Assembly (NCBI GenBank): GCA_963678215.1
Contig: OY782758.1
Coordinates: forward strand, 2,232,001 to 2,296,000
Source: Thiobius zoothamnicola
GTDB lineage: Bacteria > Pseudomonadota > Gammaproteobacteria > Chromatiales > Chromatiaceae
Reading direction: 5' to 3'
DNA length: 64,000 bases
Positions 8,896-17,163 of this stretch are shown here, in pieces (within the stretch, counting starts at the first letter, position 1; every line of letters begins with the position of its first letter). The notes beneath the pieces were generated by a model. That model worked only from the letters and a program-made list of their open reading frames with translations. It was not told the origin of the DNA and did no database searches. Position numbers and translations under genes: made by a program.

Positions 8896-9309
8896 ATGTT
8901 GCAGCCAAAGCGTACGAAATTTCGTAAACAGCATAAAGGCCGGAATCGTGGCTTGGCTTTGTCTGGCAACAAAGTCAGTTTTGGTGAGTTCGGTTTGAAA
9001 TCGACCAGCCGTGGTCAATTAACCGCCCGTCAGATTGAGGCGGCTCGCCGAACCATTACGCGCACAGTGAAACGTGGCGGTAAGTTGTGGATTCGGGTGT
9101 TTCCGGATAAACCGATTACCAAGAAGCCTTTGGAAGTACGGATGGGTAAAGGTAAAGGGAACGTTGAGTATTGGGTCGCACAGATTCAGCCGGGTCGGAT
9201 GCTTTATGAGATTGAAGGGGTATCTGAAGACTTAGCCCGTCAGGCTTTTGCTTTGGCGTCGGCTAAACTGCCTGTTCATACCACATTTGTTAAGCGGGTG
9301 ATTCTGTAA
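8896..9309 (+). CDS. rplP: 50S ribosomal protein L16
   Basis: L16 organises the A-site side of the large subunit near the peptidyl-transferase centre. The product is 137 residues, starting MLQPKRTKFRKQHKGRNRG, with IRVFPDKPITKKPLEVRMGKG and GNVEYWVAQIQPGRMLYEI. It is one residue longer than the common 136-residue form. Its stop shares one base with the rpmC start. Confidence 0.98.
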   Translation: MLQPKRTKFRKQHKGRNRGLALSGNKVSFGEFGLKSTSRGQLTARQIEAARRTITRTVKRGGKLWIRVFPDKPITKKPLEVRMGKGKGNVEYWVAQIQPGRMLYEIEGVSEDLARQAFALASAKLPVHTTFVKRVIL

Positions 9310-9509
9310 TGAACATAATAGAGCTACGCCAGCAATCTCGTACTGAATTACAGGAAACTTTGCTGGAGCTGCTAAAAGAGCAATTTAATTTGCGGATGCA
9401 GCGTGGAACTGGTCAACTGGGACGCCCTCATTTGATGAAAAATGTGCGTCGTAATATCGCCCGGGTTAAGACCATCATGAATGAAAAGCGTCGAATGGGT
9501 GAATCATGA
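9309..9509 (+). CDS. rpmC: 50S ribosomal protein L29
   Basis: L29 is a small two-helix protein next to L23 at the tunnel exit. The product is 66 residues: N-terminal helix MNIIELRQQSRTELQ, then LLKEQFNLRMQRGTGQLGRP, typical of the family. The start overlaps the last base of rplP and its stop overlaps rpsQ, so translation is very probably coupled. Confidence 0.97.
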   Translation: MNIIELRQQSRTELQETLLELLKEQFNLRMQRGTGQLGRPHLMKNVRRNIARVKTIMNEKRRMGES

Positions 9510-9772
9510 GCGATCAGGCACAAACAGCGACTAACCGCACTTTGCAAGGGCGTGTCGTGAGCGACAAGATGGATAAAACTGTGACGGTGTTAATTGAACG
9601 CCGTGTCAAGCATCCCATTTACGGTAAGTTTGTGCGTCGCTCCACTAAAGTGCATGCGCATGATGAAGATAATAGTTGTCAAATCGGTGATGTGATTGTC
9701 GTGGAGCAATGTCGTCCATTGTCAAAAACCAAGAAGTGGTCTTTTGTTAAATTGGTCGAGCGCCCCAGTTAA
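9506..9772 (+). CDS. rpsQ: 30S ribosomal protein S17
   Basis: S17 binds 16S rRNA early in assembly. The product is 88 residues with GRVVSDKMDKTVTVLIERRVKHPIYGKF and the C-terminal region CRPLSKTKKWSFVKLVE. It is the last gene of the S10 block in the order seen in E. coli, and an 89-base gap follows it. Confidence 0.97.
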   Translation: MSDQAQTATNRTLQGRVVSDKMDKTVTVLIERRVKHPIYGKFVRRSTKVHAHDEDNSCQIGDVIVVEQCRPLSKTKKWSFVKLVERPS

Positions 9773-9789
9773 TGATTGGCGATGTTGGC

Positions 9790-9830
9790 AGAGCTTGTTT
9801 TAGGTTGAAAACCTGCTCTTCTGTGTTTTT
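9790..9830 (+). terminator. Bulged hairpin plus T-run between rpsQ and rplN
   Basis: AGAGC (9790-9794) pairs with GCTCT (9815-9819), and inside it AGGTT (9802-9806) pairs with AACCT (9810-9814), leaving a one-sided bulge. A stretch ending in five T follows (to 9830). The position matches the boundary between the S10 and spc operons of E. coli, so it may be a weak terminator or attenuator. The asymmetric bulge makes strong termination doubtful. Confidence 0.4.
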
Positions 9831-9861
9831 ATGAAAATCGATTTTTTGTTGGGGTAGATTC

Positions 9862-10230
9862 ATGATCCAGATGCAATCTGTGCTGGATGTCGCTGATAAC
9901 AGTGGTGCAAAGCGTGTTCAATGCATCAAGGTATTGGGTGGCTCGCATCGTCGTTATGCTGGGATAGGTGACGTCATTAAAGTTTCGGTAAAAGATGCTA
10001 TCCCGCGTGGCAAAGTTAAAAAAGGTGATGTTATGAATGCCGTGGTGGTACGTACCCGTAAAGGAGTGCGTCGCCCGGATGGTTCATTGATTCGTTTTGA
10101 TGGCAATGCTGCCGTATTATTGAACAATGCGTTGGCGCCAATTGGCACACGTATTTTTGGCCCGGTGACTCGTGAATTACGTGGTGAGCGTTTCATGAAG
10201 ATTATTTCGCTGGCCCCTGAAGTGCTATAA
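9862..10230 (+). CDS. rplN: 50S ribosomal protein L14
   Basis: L14 forms part of the intersubunit bridge and is the binding site for the silencing factor RsfS. The 122-residue product starts MIQMQSVLDVADNSGAKRVQ and contains GDVIKVSVKDAIPRGKVKKG and FDGNAAVLLNN. It is the first gene of the spc block and is separated from rpsQ by the longest gap so far in the S10-spc run. Confidence 0.98.
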   Translation: MIQMQSVLDVADNSGAKRVQCIKVLGGSHRRYAGIGDVIKVSVKDAIPRGKVKKGDVMNAVVVRTRKGVRRPDGSLIRFDGNAAVLLNNALAPIGTRIFGPVTRELRGERFMKIISLAPEVL

Positions 10231-10249
10231 ATTTAGAGAGTCTAACAAG

Positions 10250-10573
10250 ATGGCCCGACGAATTCGTAAAGGCGATGATGTGATGGTGATCGCTGGTAAA
10301 GATAAAGGTAAGCGCGGTACTGTGCTAAGAGTGATGGGTGGCAGCGATCAGATCTTAGTGGAGAATATTAATATCGTTAAGAAGCATACCAAGCCTAATC
10401 CGAATAAAGGTGAACAGGGCGGTATTATTGATAAAGAAATGCCGTTACATATTTCAAATGTCGCATTGTATAACCCTGTGATGGATAAAGCGGATCGGGT
10501 TGGTTTTAAAGTCCTCGATGATGGGCGTAAAGTGCGCGTATTCAAGTCGAATGGCGAAGTCGTGGATGTATGA
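10250..10573 (+). CDS. rplX: 50S ribosomal protein L24
   Basis: L24 is an assembly-initiator protein of the large subunit with a KOW motif. The product is 107 residues with GDDVMVIAGKDKGKRGTVLRV (the KOW segment, about residues 8-28) and VNIVKKHTKPNP-like residues following. It follows rplN by 19 bases and rplE starts 10 bases after it. Confidence 0.97.
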   Translation: MARRIRKGDDVMVIAGKDKGKRGTVLRVMGGSDQILVENINIVKKHTKPNPNKGEQGGIIDKEMPLHISNVALYNPVMDKADRVGFKVLDDGRKVRVFKSNGEVVDV

Positions 10574-10583
10574 GGCTAGATTG

Positions 10584-11120
10584 ATGGCACGTTTACAAGG
10601 GCAATATAAAGCACAAGTGGTTCCCAAATTGATTGAGCAATTTGGTTATAAAAGCGCCATGCAGGTGCCCCGTATAGAGAAAATCACCTTGAATATGGGG
10701 GTTGGGGAAGCCGTTGGTGATAAGAAGCATATGCAGCATGCTGTTGAAGATATGCAGAAAATCGCTGGTCAGAAGCCGATTGTGACTAAGGCGCGTAAGT
10801 CTGTTGCGGGCTTTAAAATCCGTGAAGGTTGGCCGATTGGTTGCAAGGTGACATTGCGCCGCGAGCGGATGTATGAATTTCTTGACCGTTTAATTAATGT
10901 GGCGATTCCGCGTATTCGGGATTTTCGTGGTTTGAACGCCAAATCATTTGATGGTCATGGGAATTATAGTATGGGCGTAAAAGAACAGATTATTTTCCCT
11001 GAAATTGAATATGATAAAATTGACGTTTTACGCGGTATGGATATTACGATCACCATGACAGCGAACACCGATGAAGAGGGCCGGGCCTTGCTGGCTGGTT
11101 TTAACTTTCCGTTTAAATGA
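10584..11120 (+). CDS. rplE: 50S ribosomal protein L5
   Basis: L5 binds 5S rRNA and contacts P-site tRNA and S13. I place the start at ATG 10584 (MARLQGQYKAQVVPKLIEQF, 178 residues). The open frame extends back into rplX from 10500, but that part resembles nothing in the family. Conserved features are PRIEKITLNMGVGEA, KPIVTKARKSVAGFKIR and the C-terminal TANTDEEGRALLAGFNFPFK. Confidence 0.97.
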   Translation: MARLQGQYKAQVVPKLIEQFGYKSAMQVPRIEKITLNMGVGEAVGDKKHMQHAVEDMQKIAGQKPIVTKARKSVAGFKIREGWPIGCKVTLRRERMYEFLDRLINVAIPRIRDFRGLNAKSFDGHGNYSMGVKEQIIFPEIEYDKIDVLRGMDITITMTANTDEEGRALLAGFNFPFK

Positions 11121-11133
11121 AAGAGCGCGATTA

Positions 11134-11439
11134 ATGGCGAAGAAAAGCATGAAGGTGCGCGAGGATAAGCGCGCTAAAAAGGTTGTCCAGTACGCCGTCA
11201 AGCGTGCTTCTTTAAAAGAAATTATCAATGACCGAAGCAGGTCGCCTGAGGAAGTTGATGTTGCGGTTCTGGCGTTGCAAAAATTGCCTCGGGATGCCAG
11301 TCCTTGTCGGCGGCAGCGCCGTTGTCAAGTGTCAGGGCGTCCGCACGCGGTATATCGGAAATTTGGATTATGTCGCAACAAATTACGGGAATCCATGATG
11401 CGTGGTGAAGTCCCAGGCTTGAAAAAAGCCAGCTGGTGA
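11134..11439 (+). CDS. rpsN: 30S ribosomal protein S14 (zinc-free long form)
   Basis: S14 completes the head of the small subunit. The start at ATG 11134 gives 101 residues, MAKKSMKVREDKRAKKVV, the long form without the CxxC zinc motif. Conserved parts are LQKLPRDASPCRRQRRC and the tail MRGEVPGLKKASW. The frame continues back to 11071 inside rplE, which is not the family start. A 178-base gap follows, unusually long for this spot. Confidence 0.97.
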   Translation: MAKKSMKVREDKRAKKVVQYAVKRASLKEIINDRSRSPEEVDVAVLALQKLPRDASPCRRQRRCQVSGRPHAVYRKFGLCRNKLRESMMRGEVPGLKKASW

Positions 11440-11499
11440 AAAGCGGTAAGTAAACTGGATTTACGCTACTTTATCGATTTTTTGAACCTAAGATTTCTC

Positions 11500-11563
11500 A
11501 TCGCCTGAAGTTGGCTCTTCTTGGTGATAGGTTGGTTAATCAGGGAAAACCCATTTCCCCTGA
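11500..11563 (+). promoter_or_regulatory. Two hairpins in the rpsN-rpsH gap
   Basis: The first hairpin pairs ATCGCC (11500-11505) with GGTGAT (11523-11528) and inside it GAAG (11507-11510) with CTTC (11517-11520). The second pairs TCAGGG (11540-11545) with CCCTGA (11558-11563). Neither has a T-run directly after it. Their role is unknown; regulation of the downstream half of the spc operon is one possibility, but nothing in the sequence proves it. Confidence 0.35.
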
Positions 11564-11617
11564 CACTTAATGAGGTATCGCACTGCAAGTCAGTGGCTGA
11601 CCAATAGGAGACTCATA

Positions 11618-12013
11618 ATGAGTATGTCAGATCCCATTGCGGATATGTTGACGCGTATTCGTAATGGCCATGCGGCATCTAAATCCTCTGTACGGATGCC
11701 AGCTTCTAAAAAGAAGTTCGCCATTGCTGAAGTACTGAAAAACGAAGGTTATATTACAGATTGTGTGATCCGTGATATTGATGGTAAATCAACATTGGAA
11801 ATTGCTTTGAAGTATTTTCAAGGTCGGCCAGTTATTGAATTTATCAAGCGTGTCAGCCGCCCTGGTTTGCGTATTTATAAAGGTTGCGCTCAGTTGCCAA
11901 AAGTACGCGGCGGTTTGGGCATTGTTATTGTTTCTACTTCGCAAGGTGTGATGACAGATCGCGAGGCCCGTAAATTGGGGCATGGTGGTGAAGTTGTCGC
12001 TTATGTTGCTTGA
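11618..12013 (+). CDS. rpsH: 30S ribosomal protein S8
   Basis: S8 binds the central domain of 16S rRNA and in E. coli represses the spc operon. The start at ATG 11618 follows AGGAG (11606-11610) at good spacing and gives MSMSDPIADMLTRIRNGHAA, 131 residues. Family hallmarks RVSRPGLRIYKG and IVSTSQGVMTDREARK are present. The frame is open back to 11570, but that start has no ribosome site. Confidence 0.97.
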   Translation: MSMSDPIADMLTRIRNGHAASKSSVRMPASKKKFAIAEVLKNEGYITDCVIRDIDGKSTLEIALKYFQGRPVIEFIKRVSRPGLRIYKGCAQLPKVRGGLGIVIVSTSQGVMTDREARKLGHGGEVVAYVA

Positions 12014-12025
12014 TTGGAGGGGCGG

Positions 12026-12559
12026 ATGTCTCGTGTAGCAAAAGCTTCGATTCCACTTGCTTCGAATTTGGATGTTAAGGTTGAAGGTCAGCATGTCACC
12101 GTGAAAGGTGCTAAAGGCATGACTGAAATGGACGTACATCATGATGTCGTTGTGCAGGTGGAAAATGGTTCTCTGAATGTCAAGCCAGTGAATGAGTCGG
12201 GTTCCGGTTGGTCAATGGCTGGCACCATGCGAGCGCTGTTAAATAATATGGTGGTCGGTGCCAGCGTTGGATTCGAGAAGAAATTGCAATTAGTTGGAGT
12301 GGGTTATCGCGCCCAAAGCAAGGGTAAGGTATTGAATCTTAATTTAGGGTTCTCTCATCCGGTTGATTATCCAATTCCAGAAGGTATTGGGATTGACACA
12401 CCTTCGCAAACCGAAATTATTGTTTCCGGCTGTGATAAACAACGGGTTGGGCAGGTTGCTGCTGAAATCCGTAGTTTCCGTCCGCCTGAGCCTTATAAGG
12501 GCAAAGGCGTTCGTTATGCAGATGAGCATGTTATTCGTAAAGAAGCGAAGAAGAAATAA
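12026..12559 (+). CDS. rplF: 50S ribosomal protein L6
   Basis: L6 lies near the factor-binding site of the large subunit. The start at ATG 12026 is preceded by GGAGGGG and gives 177 residues, MSRVAKASIPLASNLDVKVE. A TTG at 12014 is in frame but sits before the ribosome site. The C-terminal half has VGQVAAEIRSFRPPEPYKGK and GVRYADE, diagnostic of L6. Confidence 0.97.
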   Translation: MSRVAKASIPLASNLDVKVEGQHVTVKGAKGMTEMDVHHDVVVQVENGSLNVKPVNESGSGWSMAGTMRALLNNMVVGASVGFEKKLQLVGVGYRAQSKGKVLNLNLGFSHPVDYPIPEGIGIDTPSQTEIIVSGCDKQRVGQVAAEIRSFRPPEPYKGKGVRYADEHVIRKEAKKK

Positions 12560-12570
12560 GGTGAATGGCG

Positions 12571-12927
12571 ATGGATAAGAAAAGATCTCGTATACGCCGG
12601 GCTGCTCGTGCGCGCGCGAAAATTCGTGAATTGGGGATGCACCGCCTTACCGTACACCGTACGCCTCGTCACATTTATGCTCAGGTTATCACCTCGGCGG
12701 ATAATCAAGTTGTAACTGCAGCTTCTACTGTCGAAAAAATATTGTCGGCAGATATTGATGGCTATACCGGTAATATTACGGCAGCGGCTGTTATTGGCAA
12801 AGCGATCGCTGAACGGGCGAAAGCCAAGGGCATTGAGCGTGTTGCCTTTGATCGATCAGGTTTTCGCTATCATGGTCGAGTGAAGGCGTTGGCTGATGCA
12901 GCTCGCGAAGCCGGGCTTGAGTTTTAA
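12571..12927 (+). CDS. rplR: 50S ribosomal protein L18
   Basis: L18 binds 5S rRNA together with L5. I prefer ATG 12571 (MDKKRSRIRRAARARAK, 118 residues) over ATG 12565, because AAGGTG (12558-12563) is spaced correctly only for the later one and other L18 proteins start MDKK. Conserved parts are HRTPRHIYAQV and FDRSGFRYHGRVKALADAAR. Confidence 0.96.
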   Translation: MDKKRSRIRRAARARAKIRELGMHRLTVHRTPRHIYAQVITSADNQVVTAASTVEKILSADIDGYTGNITAAAVIGKAIAERAKAKGIERVAFDRSGFRYHGRVKALADAAREAGLEF

Positions 12928-12941
12928 AGAGATTTAAGATT

Positions 12942-13448
12942 ATGGCAAATTATGAAACCAAGCCGTCTGGTGATGATCTGATTGAGAAATTGATTGGCGT
13001 CAACCGGGTTGCGAAAGTTGTTAAAGGTGGCCGCGTGTTTGGCTTCGCTGCCTTAGTCGTTGTGGGTGATGGCGATGGTCGGATAGGGTTTGGCACAGGC
13101 AAATCCAAAGAAGTGCCGATTGCTATTCAAAAGGCAATGGAGACGGCGCGCCGTAATATGGTTGCTGTCAAACTCAAAGAAGGGACTTTGCAATATCCGC
13201 TGATTGGTCGTCATGGTGCGGCGCGCGTCTATATGCAACCTGCATCGGAAGGTACAGGTATTATTGCTGGTGGCGCAATGCGCGCTGTTTTGGAAGCGGT
13301 TGGTGTCCATAATGTTTTAGCCAAATGTATTGGTACCAATAATCCAATTAATGTGGTACGCGCCACAATGAACGGTCTGCAAAGCATGGTGGATGCTGAG
13401 TATGTTGCGGCTAAACGCGGCAAAACTCTCGAAGAGATTTTGGGGTGA
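12942..13448 (+). CDS. rpsE: 30S ribosomal protein S5
   Basis: S5 acts in mRNA unwinding and translational fidelity. The 168-residue product has IGVNRVAKVVKGGRVFGFAA (about residues 18-37), GFGTGKSKEVPIAIQKAME and the C-terminal GGAMRAVLEAVGVHNVLAK. It follows rplR by 14 bases and ends just before rpmD. Confidence 0.98.
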   Translation: MANYETKPSGDDLIEKLIGVNRVAKVVKGGRVFGFAALVVVGDGDGRIGFGTGKSKEVPIAIQKAMETARRNMVAVKLKEGTLQYPLIGRHGAARVYMQPASEGTGIIAGGAMRAVLEAVGVHNVLAKCIGTNNPINVVRATMNGLQSMVDAEYVAAKRGKTLEEILG

Positions 13449-13453
13449 TCGCT

Positions 13454-13642
13454 GTGGATAAAAAAATGATGAAAGTCAAGTTAATGCGCAGTATGCATGG
13501 CCGTGCTAAAGGGCATAAGGAATGTGTTATGGGACTTGGTTTACGGCGTGTTCATCATATCGTTGAGGTAGAAGACACTCCATCTACCCGAGGTATGGTG
13601 AATAAGGTCTCGTACATGGTTGATGTTGTCGAAGAGGTGTGA
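13454..13642 (+). CDS. rpmD: 50S ribosomal protein L30
   Basis: L30 is a small large-subunit protein. I choose GTG 13454 (62 residues), since GGGGTGA at 13442-13448 is well spaced for it; an earlier in-frame GTG at 13445 lies inside that site, and ATG 13466 is also possible. The core GLGLRRVHHIVEVEDTPSTR is diagnostic of L30. It sits between rpsE and rplO, as expected. Confidence 0.95.
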   Translation: MDKKMMKVKLMRSMHGRAKGHKECVMGLGLRRVHHIVEVEDTPSTRGMVNKVSYMVDVVEEV

Positions 13643-13643
13643 A

Positions 13644-14078
13644 ATGCGTCTAAATATGCTTAAGCCTGGTGACGGCAGCAAATGTTCGCGTAAGCGCGTT
13701 GGTCGTGGTATTGGCAGCGGTTTGGGTAAAACTTGTGGTCGCGGTCATAAGGGGCAAAAATCACGTTCCGGAGGAAAGGTCGCTATCGGCTTTGAAGGTG
13801 GCCAAATGCCTTTGCAGCGTCGTCTGCCTAAAGTTGGCTTTCGTTCTCGCATGGCGCGTATTACGGCTGAAGTGCGTTTGAACGAGATTACTAAAGTGGT
13901 TGGTGATGAGGTGACTCTTTCGGCTTTACATGTTGCTGGCGTGCTGCCACGCAATATCCAACGCGCAAAGATAATTTTATCGGGTCAAATAGATCGTGCG
14001 GTTACTGTTCGTGGATTGCGAGTCACTAAAGGCGCGCGTGAGGCGATTGAGTCAGTCGGCGGTAAAGTGGAAAACTAA
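13644..14078 (+). CDS. rplO: 50S ribosomal protein L15
   Basis: L15 is a late-assembly large-subunit protein. The start at ATG 13644, one base after the rpmD stop and behind GAGGTG, gives 144 residues: MRLNMLKPGDGSKCSRKR. The glycine-rich GRGIGSGLGKTCGRGHKGQK segment and FEGGQMPLQRRLPKVGF are family hallmarks. The frame continues upstream to 13620 inside rpmD, which I reject. Confidence 0.97.
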   Translation: MRLNMLKPGDGSKCSRKRVGRGIGSGLGKTCGRGHKGQKSRSGGKVAIGFEGGQMPLQRRLPKVGFRSRMARITAEVRLNEITKVVGDEVTLSALHVAGVLPRNIQRAKIILSGQIDRAVTVRGLRVTKGAREAIESVGGKVEN

Positions 14079-14105
14079 GCTATTGGTTTCTAATAGGTTT
14101 CTGCT

Positions 14106-15443
14106 ATGGCGTTAAATCCTGGTTCGGTTTCTATGGGGCAGTTGTCAGAGCTGCGCCGTCGCCTTTTATTTGTTTTGGCGGCATTGATCGTTTATCGAAT
14201 TGGTACTTTTATTCCTGTGCCTGGCGTAAATCCAGAAGCGCTTGCGGCGTTGTTTGAGCAACAGCAGGGCACGATTCTGGATATGTTTAACATGTTCTCA
14301 GGCGGGGCTTTGAGTCGGGCCAGTTTGTTTGCGTTAGGTATCATGCCGTATATATCGGCTTCCATCATTGTGCAGCTAATGAGCGCAGTGATTCCTAAGC
14401 TCGAACAGTTAAAGAAGGAAGGGGAGGCTGGTCGGCGTAAGATTACTCAGTATACGCGATACGGTACTTTGGGTTTGGCGACCTTCCAGGCTTTAGGTAT
14501 TTCGATTGCGTTGCAAGGCGGCCAGTTCGGTCAGGGACTTGTGGTGCAAAGCGGTCCTGGTTTTGTTTTTACAGCTACTGTCTCGTTAGTGACGGGTACG
14601 ATGTTTCTCATGTGGCTGGGCGAACAGATCACTGAGCGTGGCTTAGGTAATGGTATTTCTTTAATCATCTTTGCGGGTATCATTGCTGGCTTGCCTGCTG
14701 CTTTCGGCGGCGTGGCTGAGTTAGTGAGCAATGGTGAGATGAGTGCTTTATTTGCCTTGTTGTTGTTTGTGATCGCTATTGCTGTGACAGGATTCGTCGT
14801 ATTTGTTGAACGGGGGCAAAGGCGTATTACAGTGAATTACGCCAAGCGTCAGCAAGGGCGCAAAATGTATGCTGCTCAAACGAGTCATTTGCCGTTGAAA
14901 TTGAATATGGCGGGTGTTATTCCGCCGATCTTTGCGTCAAGTATCATTCTTTTTCCAACGACCTTGACCCAGTGGGCGGGTAGTACGGAAGATATGCGTT
15001 GGTTGCAGGATTTGATTGCTAAAATTTCGCCGGGCGAACCCATCTATATTTTGTTATACGCTGCGGCAATTATCTTTTTCTGTTTCTTTTATACGGCTTT
15101 GGTCTTTAACTCAAAAGATACAGCGGATAATTTGAAACGTTCCGGGGCTTTTATTCCAGGGATCCGCCCAGGTGATCAAACCGCGAAATATATTGATGAA
15201 GTGATGTCGCGCCTCACTTTGGTTGGTGCCTTGTATATCACGGCAGTTTGTTTGTTACCGGAATTTTTAATTGTTGGCTGGAATGTCCCTTTTTATTTTG
15301 GCGGCACGTCATTATTGATAGTCGTTGTGGTTGTTATGGACTTTATGTCGCAAGTGCAGGCTCATGTTATGTCGCACCAATATGAAGGCTTAATGAAAAA
15401 GGCTAACTTGAAGAATGTTAATGGCGCAGGTCGCTTGCGCTAG
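14106..15443 (+). CDS. secY: Preprotein translocase subunit SecY
   Basis: SecY is the protein-conducting channel of the inner membrane, working with SecE, SecG and SecA. The 445-residue product has ten predicted membrane segments, beginning around residues 18-34. Visible family motifs are FIPVPGVN, MPYISASIIVQL, ITERGLGNGISL in the fifth cytoplasmic-side region and SGAFIPGIRPG in the large loop. It is the penultimate gene of the spc block, with rpmJ behind it. Confidence 0.98.
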   Translation: MALNPGSVSMGQLSELRRRLLFVLAALIVYRIGTFIPVPGVNPEALAALFEQQQGTILDMFNMFSGGALSRASLFALGIMPYISASIIVQLMSAVIPKLEQLKKEGEAGRRKITQYTRYGTLGLATFQALGISIALQGGQFGQGLVVQSGPGFVFTATVSLVTGTMFLMWLGEQITERGLGNGISLIIFAGIIAGLPAAFGGVAELVSNGEMSALFALLLFVIAIAVTGFVVFVERGQRRITVNYAKRQQGRKMYAAQTSHLPLKLNMAGVIPPIFASSIILFPTTLTQWAGSTEDMRWLQDLIAKISPGEPIYILLYAAAIIFFCFFYTALVFNSKDTADNLKRSGAFIPGIRPGDQTAKYIDEVMSRLTLVGALYITAVCLLPEFLIVGWNVPFYFGGTSLLIVVVVVMDFMSQVQAHVMSHQYEGLMKKANLKNVNGAGRLR

Positions 15444-15460
15444 CGTGGGAGTATTTGGAG

Positions 15461-15574
15461 ATGAAAGTTAGAGCTTCTGTAAAGCGGATGTGTCGTAATT
15501 GTAAAATTATTAAGCGCCATGGCGTTGTTCGCGTTATTTGTTCCGATCCGCGTCATAAGCAACGTCAGGGTTGA
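15461..15574 (+). CDS. rpmJ: 50S ribosomal protein L36 (zinc-binding form)
   Basis: This gene of only 37 codons lies 17 bases after secY, with TTTGGAG directly upstream of the ATG. The product MKVRASVKRMCRNCKIIKRH continues to the end RHKQRQG. Cys11, Cys14, Cys27 and His32 form the zinc-ribbon of the C+ form of L36. Position, size and residues leave no doubt. Zinc-limited cells often switch to a C- paralogue; none is seen here. Confidence 0.96.
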   Translation: MKVRASVKRMCRNCKIIKRHGVVRVICSDPRHKQRQG

Positions 15575-15651
15575 TTTTTCTTGAGGAAATTTATTTCTCA
15601 TGCTAGGATTTCAAGATTTTTCGGTCGTTGAATCGATTGTTGGGGGTTTAG

Positions 15652-16008
15652 ATGGCACGTATTGCCGGCGTTAATATACCGGATCGTAAACATGCTGTGA
15701 TTGCTTTGCAGGCGATTTACGGTATTGGGCCTACCCGCTCAGCTAAAATTTGCGAGGCTGCGGGCGTTGCGCCAGACACTAAAATGATGCAGTTGAGTGA
15801 AGAGGCTTTGGAGCGGTTGCGCACGGAAGTTGGCAAGTTTACTGTTGAAGGTGATCTGCGTCGTGAAGTTTCGATGAATATCAAGCGTCTGATGGATTTG
15901 GGTGCTAATCGTGGTATTCGCCATCGTCGAGGATTGCCGGTGCGTGGTCAACGTACTAAAACCAACGCCAGAACGCGTAAGGGTCCACGACGGCCCATTA
16001 AGAAGTAA
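15652..16008 (+). CDS. rpsM: 30S ribosomal protein S13
   Basis: S13 forms intersubunit bridges with L5 and contacts P-site tRNA. The 118-residue product begins MARIAGVNIPDRKHAVIAL and ends with the basic tail RGQRTKTNARTRKGPRRP. It is the first gene of the alpha block. In E. coli S4 represses this operon by binding a pseudoknot at the rpsM start; I see only a small bulged hairpin in the 77-base leader and cannot claim that pseudoknot. Confidence 0.98.
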   Translation: MARIAGVNIPDRKHAVIALQAIYGIGPTRSAKICEAAGVAPDTKMMQLSEEALERLRTEVGKFTVEGDLRREVSMNIKRLMDLGANRGIRHRRGLPVRGQRTKTNARTRKGPRRPIKK

Positions 16009-16030
16009 TTATTGAGTTAGGATCAGGTAT

Positions 16031-16414
16031 ATGACCAAAGCGACCGCTCGTAAAAAAGTTAAAAAAGTGATTGCTGATGGCGTGGCGCATATCCACGCTT
16101 CATTTAACAACACAATAGTGATGATAACTGACCGCCAGGGTAATGCGCTTTGCTGGGCGACGGCGGGAGGGTCTGGTTTCCGTGGTTCGCGTAAAAGCAC
16201 GCCTTTCGCGGCCCAAGTGGCGGCAAGTCGGGTGAGTGAAAAAGCCAAGGAATATGGATTGAAAAATCTTGATGTTAATATCAAGGGGCCTGGTCCTGGT
16301 CGTGAATCTGCCGTGCGTGCGTTGCATTCAGCTGGATTTAAGATCACCAGCATCGTCGATACGACGCCGATTCCGCATAATGGTTGTCGTCCGCCTAAAA
16401 AACGGCGCGTTTGA
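16031..16414 (+). CDS. rpsK: 30S ribosomal protein S11
   Basis: S11 forms part of the platform near the mRNA exit. The product is 127 residues with HIHASFNNTIVMITDRQGN (about residues 23-41), FRGSRKSTPFAAQVAA and the C-terminal PHNGCRPPKKRRV. Spacing to rpsM and rpsD is 22 and 25 bases. Confidence 0.98.
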   Translation: MTKATARKKVKKVIADGVAHIHASFNNTIVMITDRQGNALCWATAGGSGFRGSRKSTPFAAQVAASRVSEKAKEYGLKNLDVNIKGPGPGRESAVRALHSAGFKITSIVDTTPIPHNGCRPPKKRRV

Positions 16415-16439
16415 AATCGCATTTTTATAGAGTTGAATT

Positions 16440-17060
16440 ATGGCACGTTATCTTGGTCCAAAATGTAAGTTGATGCGTCGTGAAGGCACCGATTTGTTTC
16501 TTAAAAGTCGTGTGCGCTCACTGGATTCCAAATGTAATCTTGAGAAGGTTCCCGGTCAGCAAGGTGATCGTCGGTTGCGTTTGTCTGATTATGGTGTGCA
16601 GTTGCGCGAGAAGCAGAAAGTGCGTCGTTTGTACGGTGTCTTAGAGAAGCAGTTTCGTAACTATTATGAAAAGGCTGACCGCATTAAAGGCCCGACGGGT
16701 GAGAATCTATTACGTCTTCTGGAGAGTCGGTTAGATAATGTCGTGTACCGGATGGGATTTGGTTCCACGCGTTCTGAAGCGCGGCAGTTGGTGAGCCATA
16801 AGGCAATTGAAGTGAATGGAACGTTAGTGAATATTGCGTCCTATTCCGTCAAGCCGGAAGATCAGATTAAAGTTGTGGAAAAAGCCAAGAAGCAGGAACG
16901 CGTTAAAAATGCGTTGGCTTTGGCTGAGCAATATGGTTTTGCTGATTGGGTGGAAATGGACGTGAATGCGATGCAAGGCATATTCAAGCGTTATCCTGAT
17001 CGCGCCGAATTGCCTGCTGAAATTAATGAACAATTAATTGTTGAATTGTATTCGAAGTAA
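16440..17060 (+). CDS. rpsD: 30S ribosomal protein S4
   Basis: S4 nucleates 30S assembly and in E. coli represses the alpha operon. The product is 206 residues, equal to E. coli S4, starting MARYLGPKCKLMRREGTDLF, with the S4 RNA-binding domain RLDNVVYRMGFGSTRSEARQ (about residues 96-115). The tail INEQLIVELYSK is typical. Confidence 0.98.
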   Translation: MARYLGPKCKLMRREGTDLFLKSRVRSLDSKCNLEKVPGQQGDRRLRLSDYGVQLREKQKVRRLYGVLEKQFRNYYEKADRIKGPTGENLLRLLESRLDNVVYRMGFGSTRSEARQLVSHKAIEVNGTLVNIASYSVKPEDQIKVVEKAKKQERVKNALALAEQYGFADWVEMDVNAMQGIFKRYPDRAELPAEINEQLIVELYSK

Positions 17061-17090
17061 TACTAAAGCCGCCCATCTGGGATTTTCAGG

Positions 17091-17113
17091 CTGCAAATTT
17101 TTTTCATTTGCAG
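17091..17113 (+). promoter_or_regulatory. Hairpin in the rpsD-rpoA gap
   Basis: CTGCAAAT (17091-17098) pairs perfectly with ATTTGCAG (17106-17113) around a T-rich loop of seven bases. No T-run follows the stem. It lies in the 103-base gap ahead of rpoA and could be an mRNA-processing or stability element; no direct evidence of function. Confidence 0.4.
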
Positions 17114-17163
17114 GTCTAACGTGTATTTTCTGAATAATTCAGAGTCAATAGAGAGAGCTGTCC

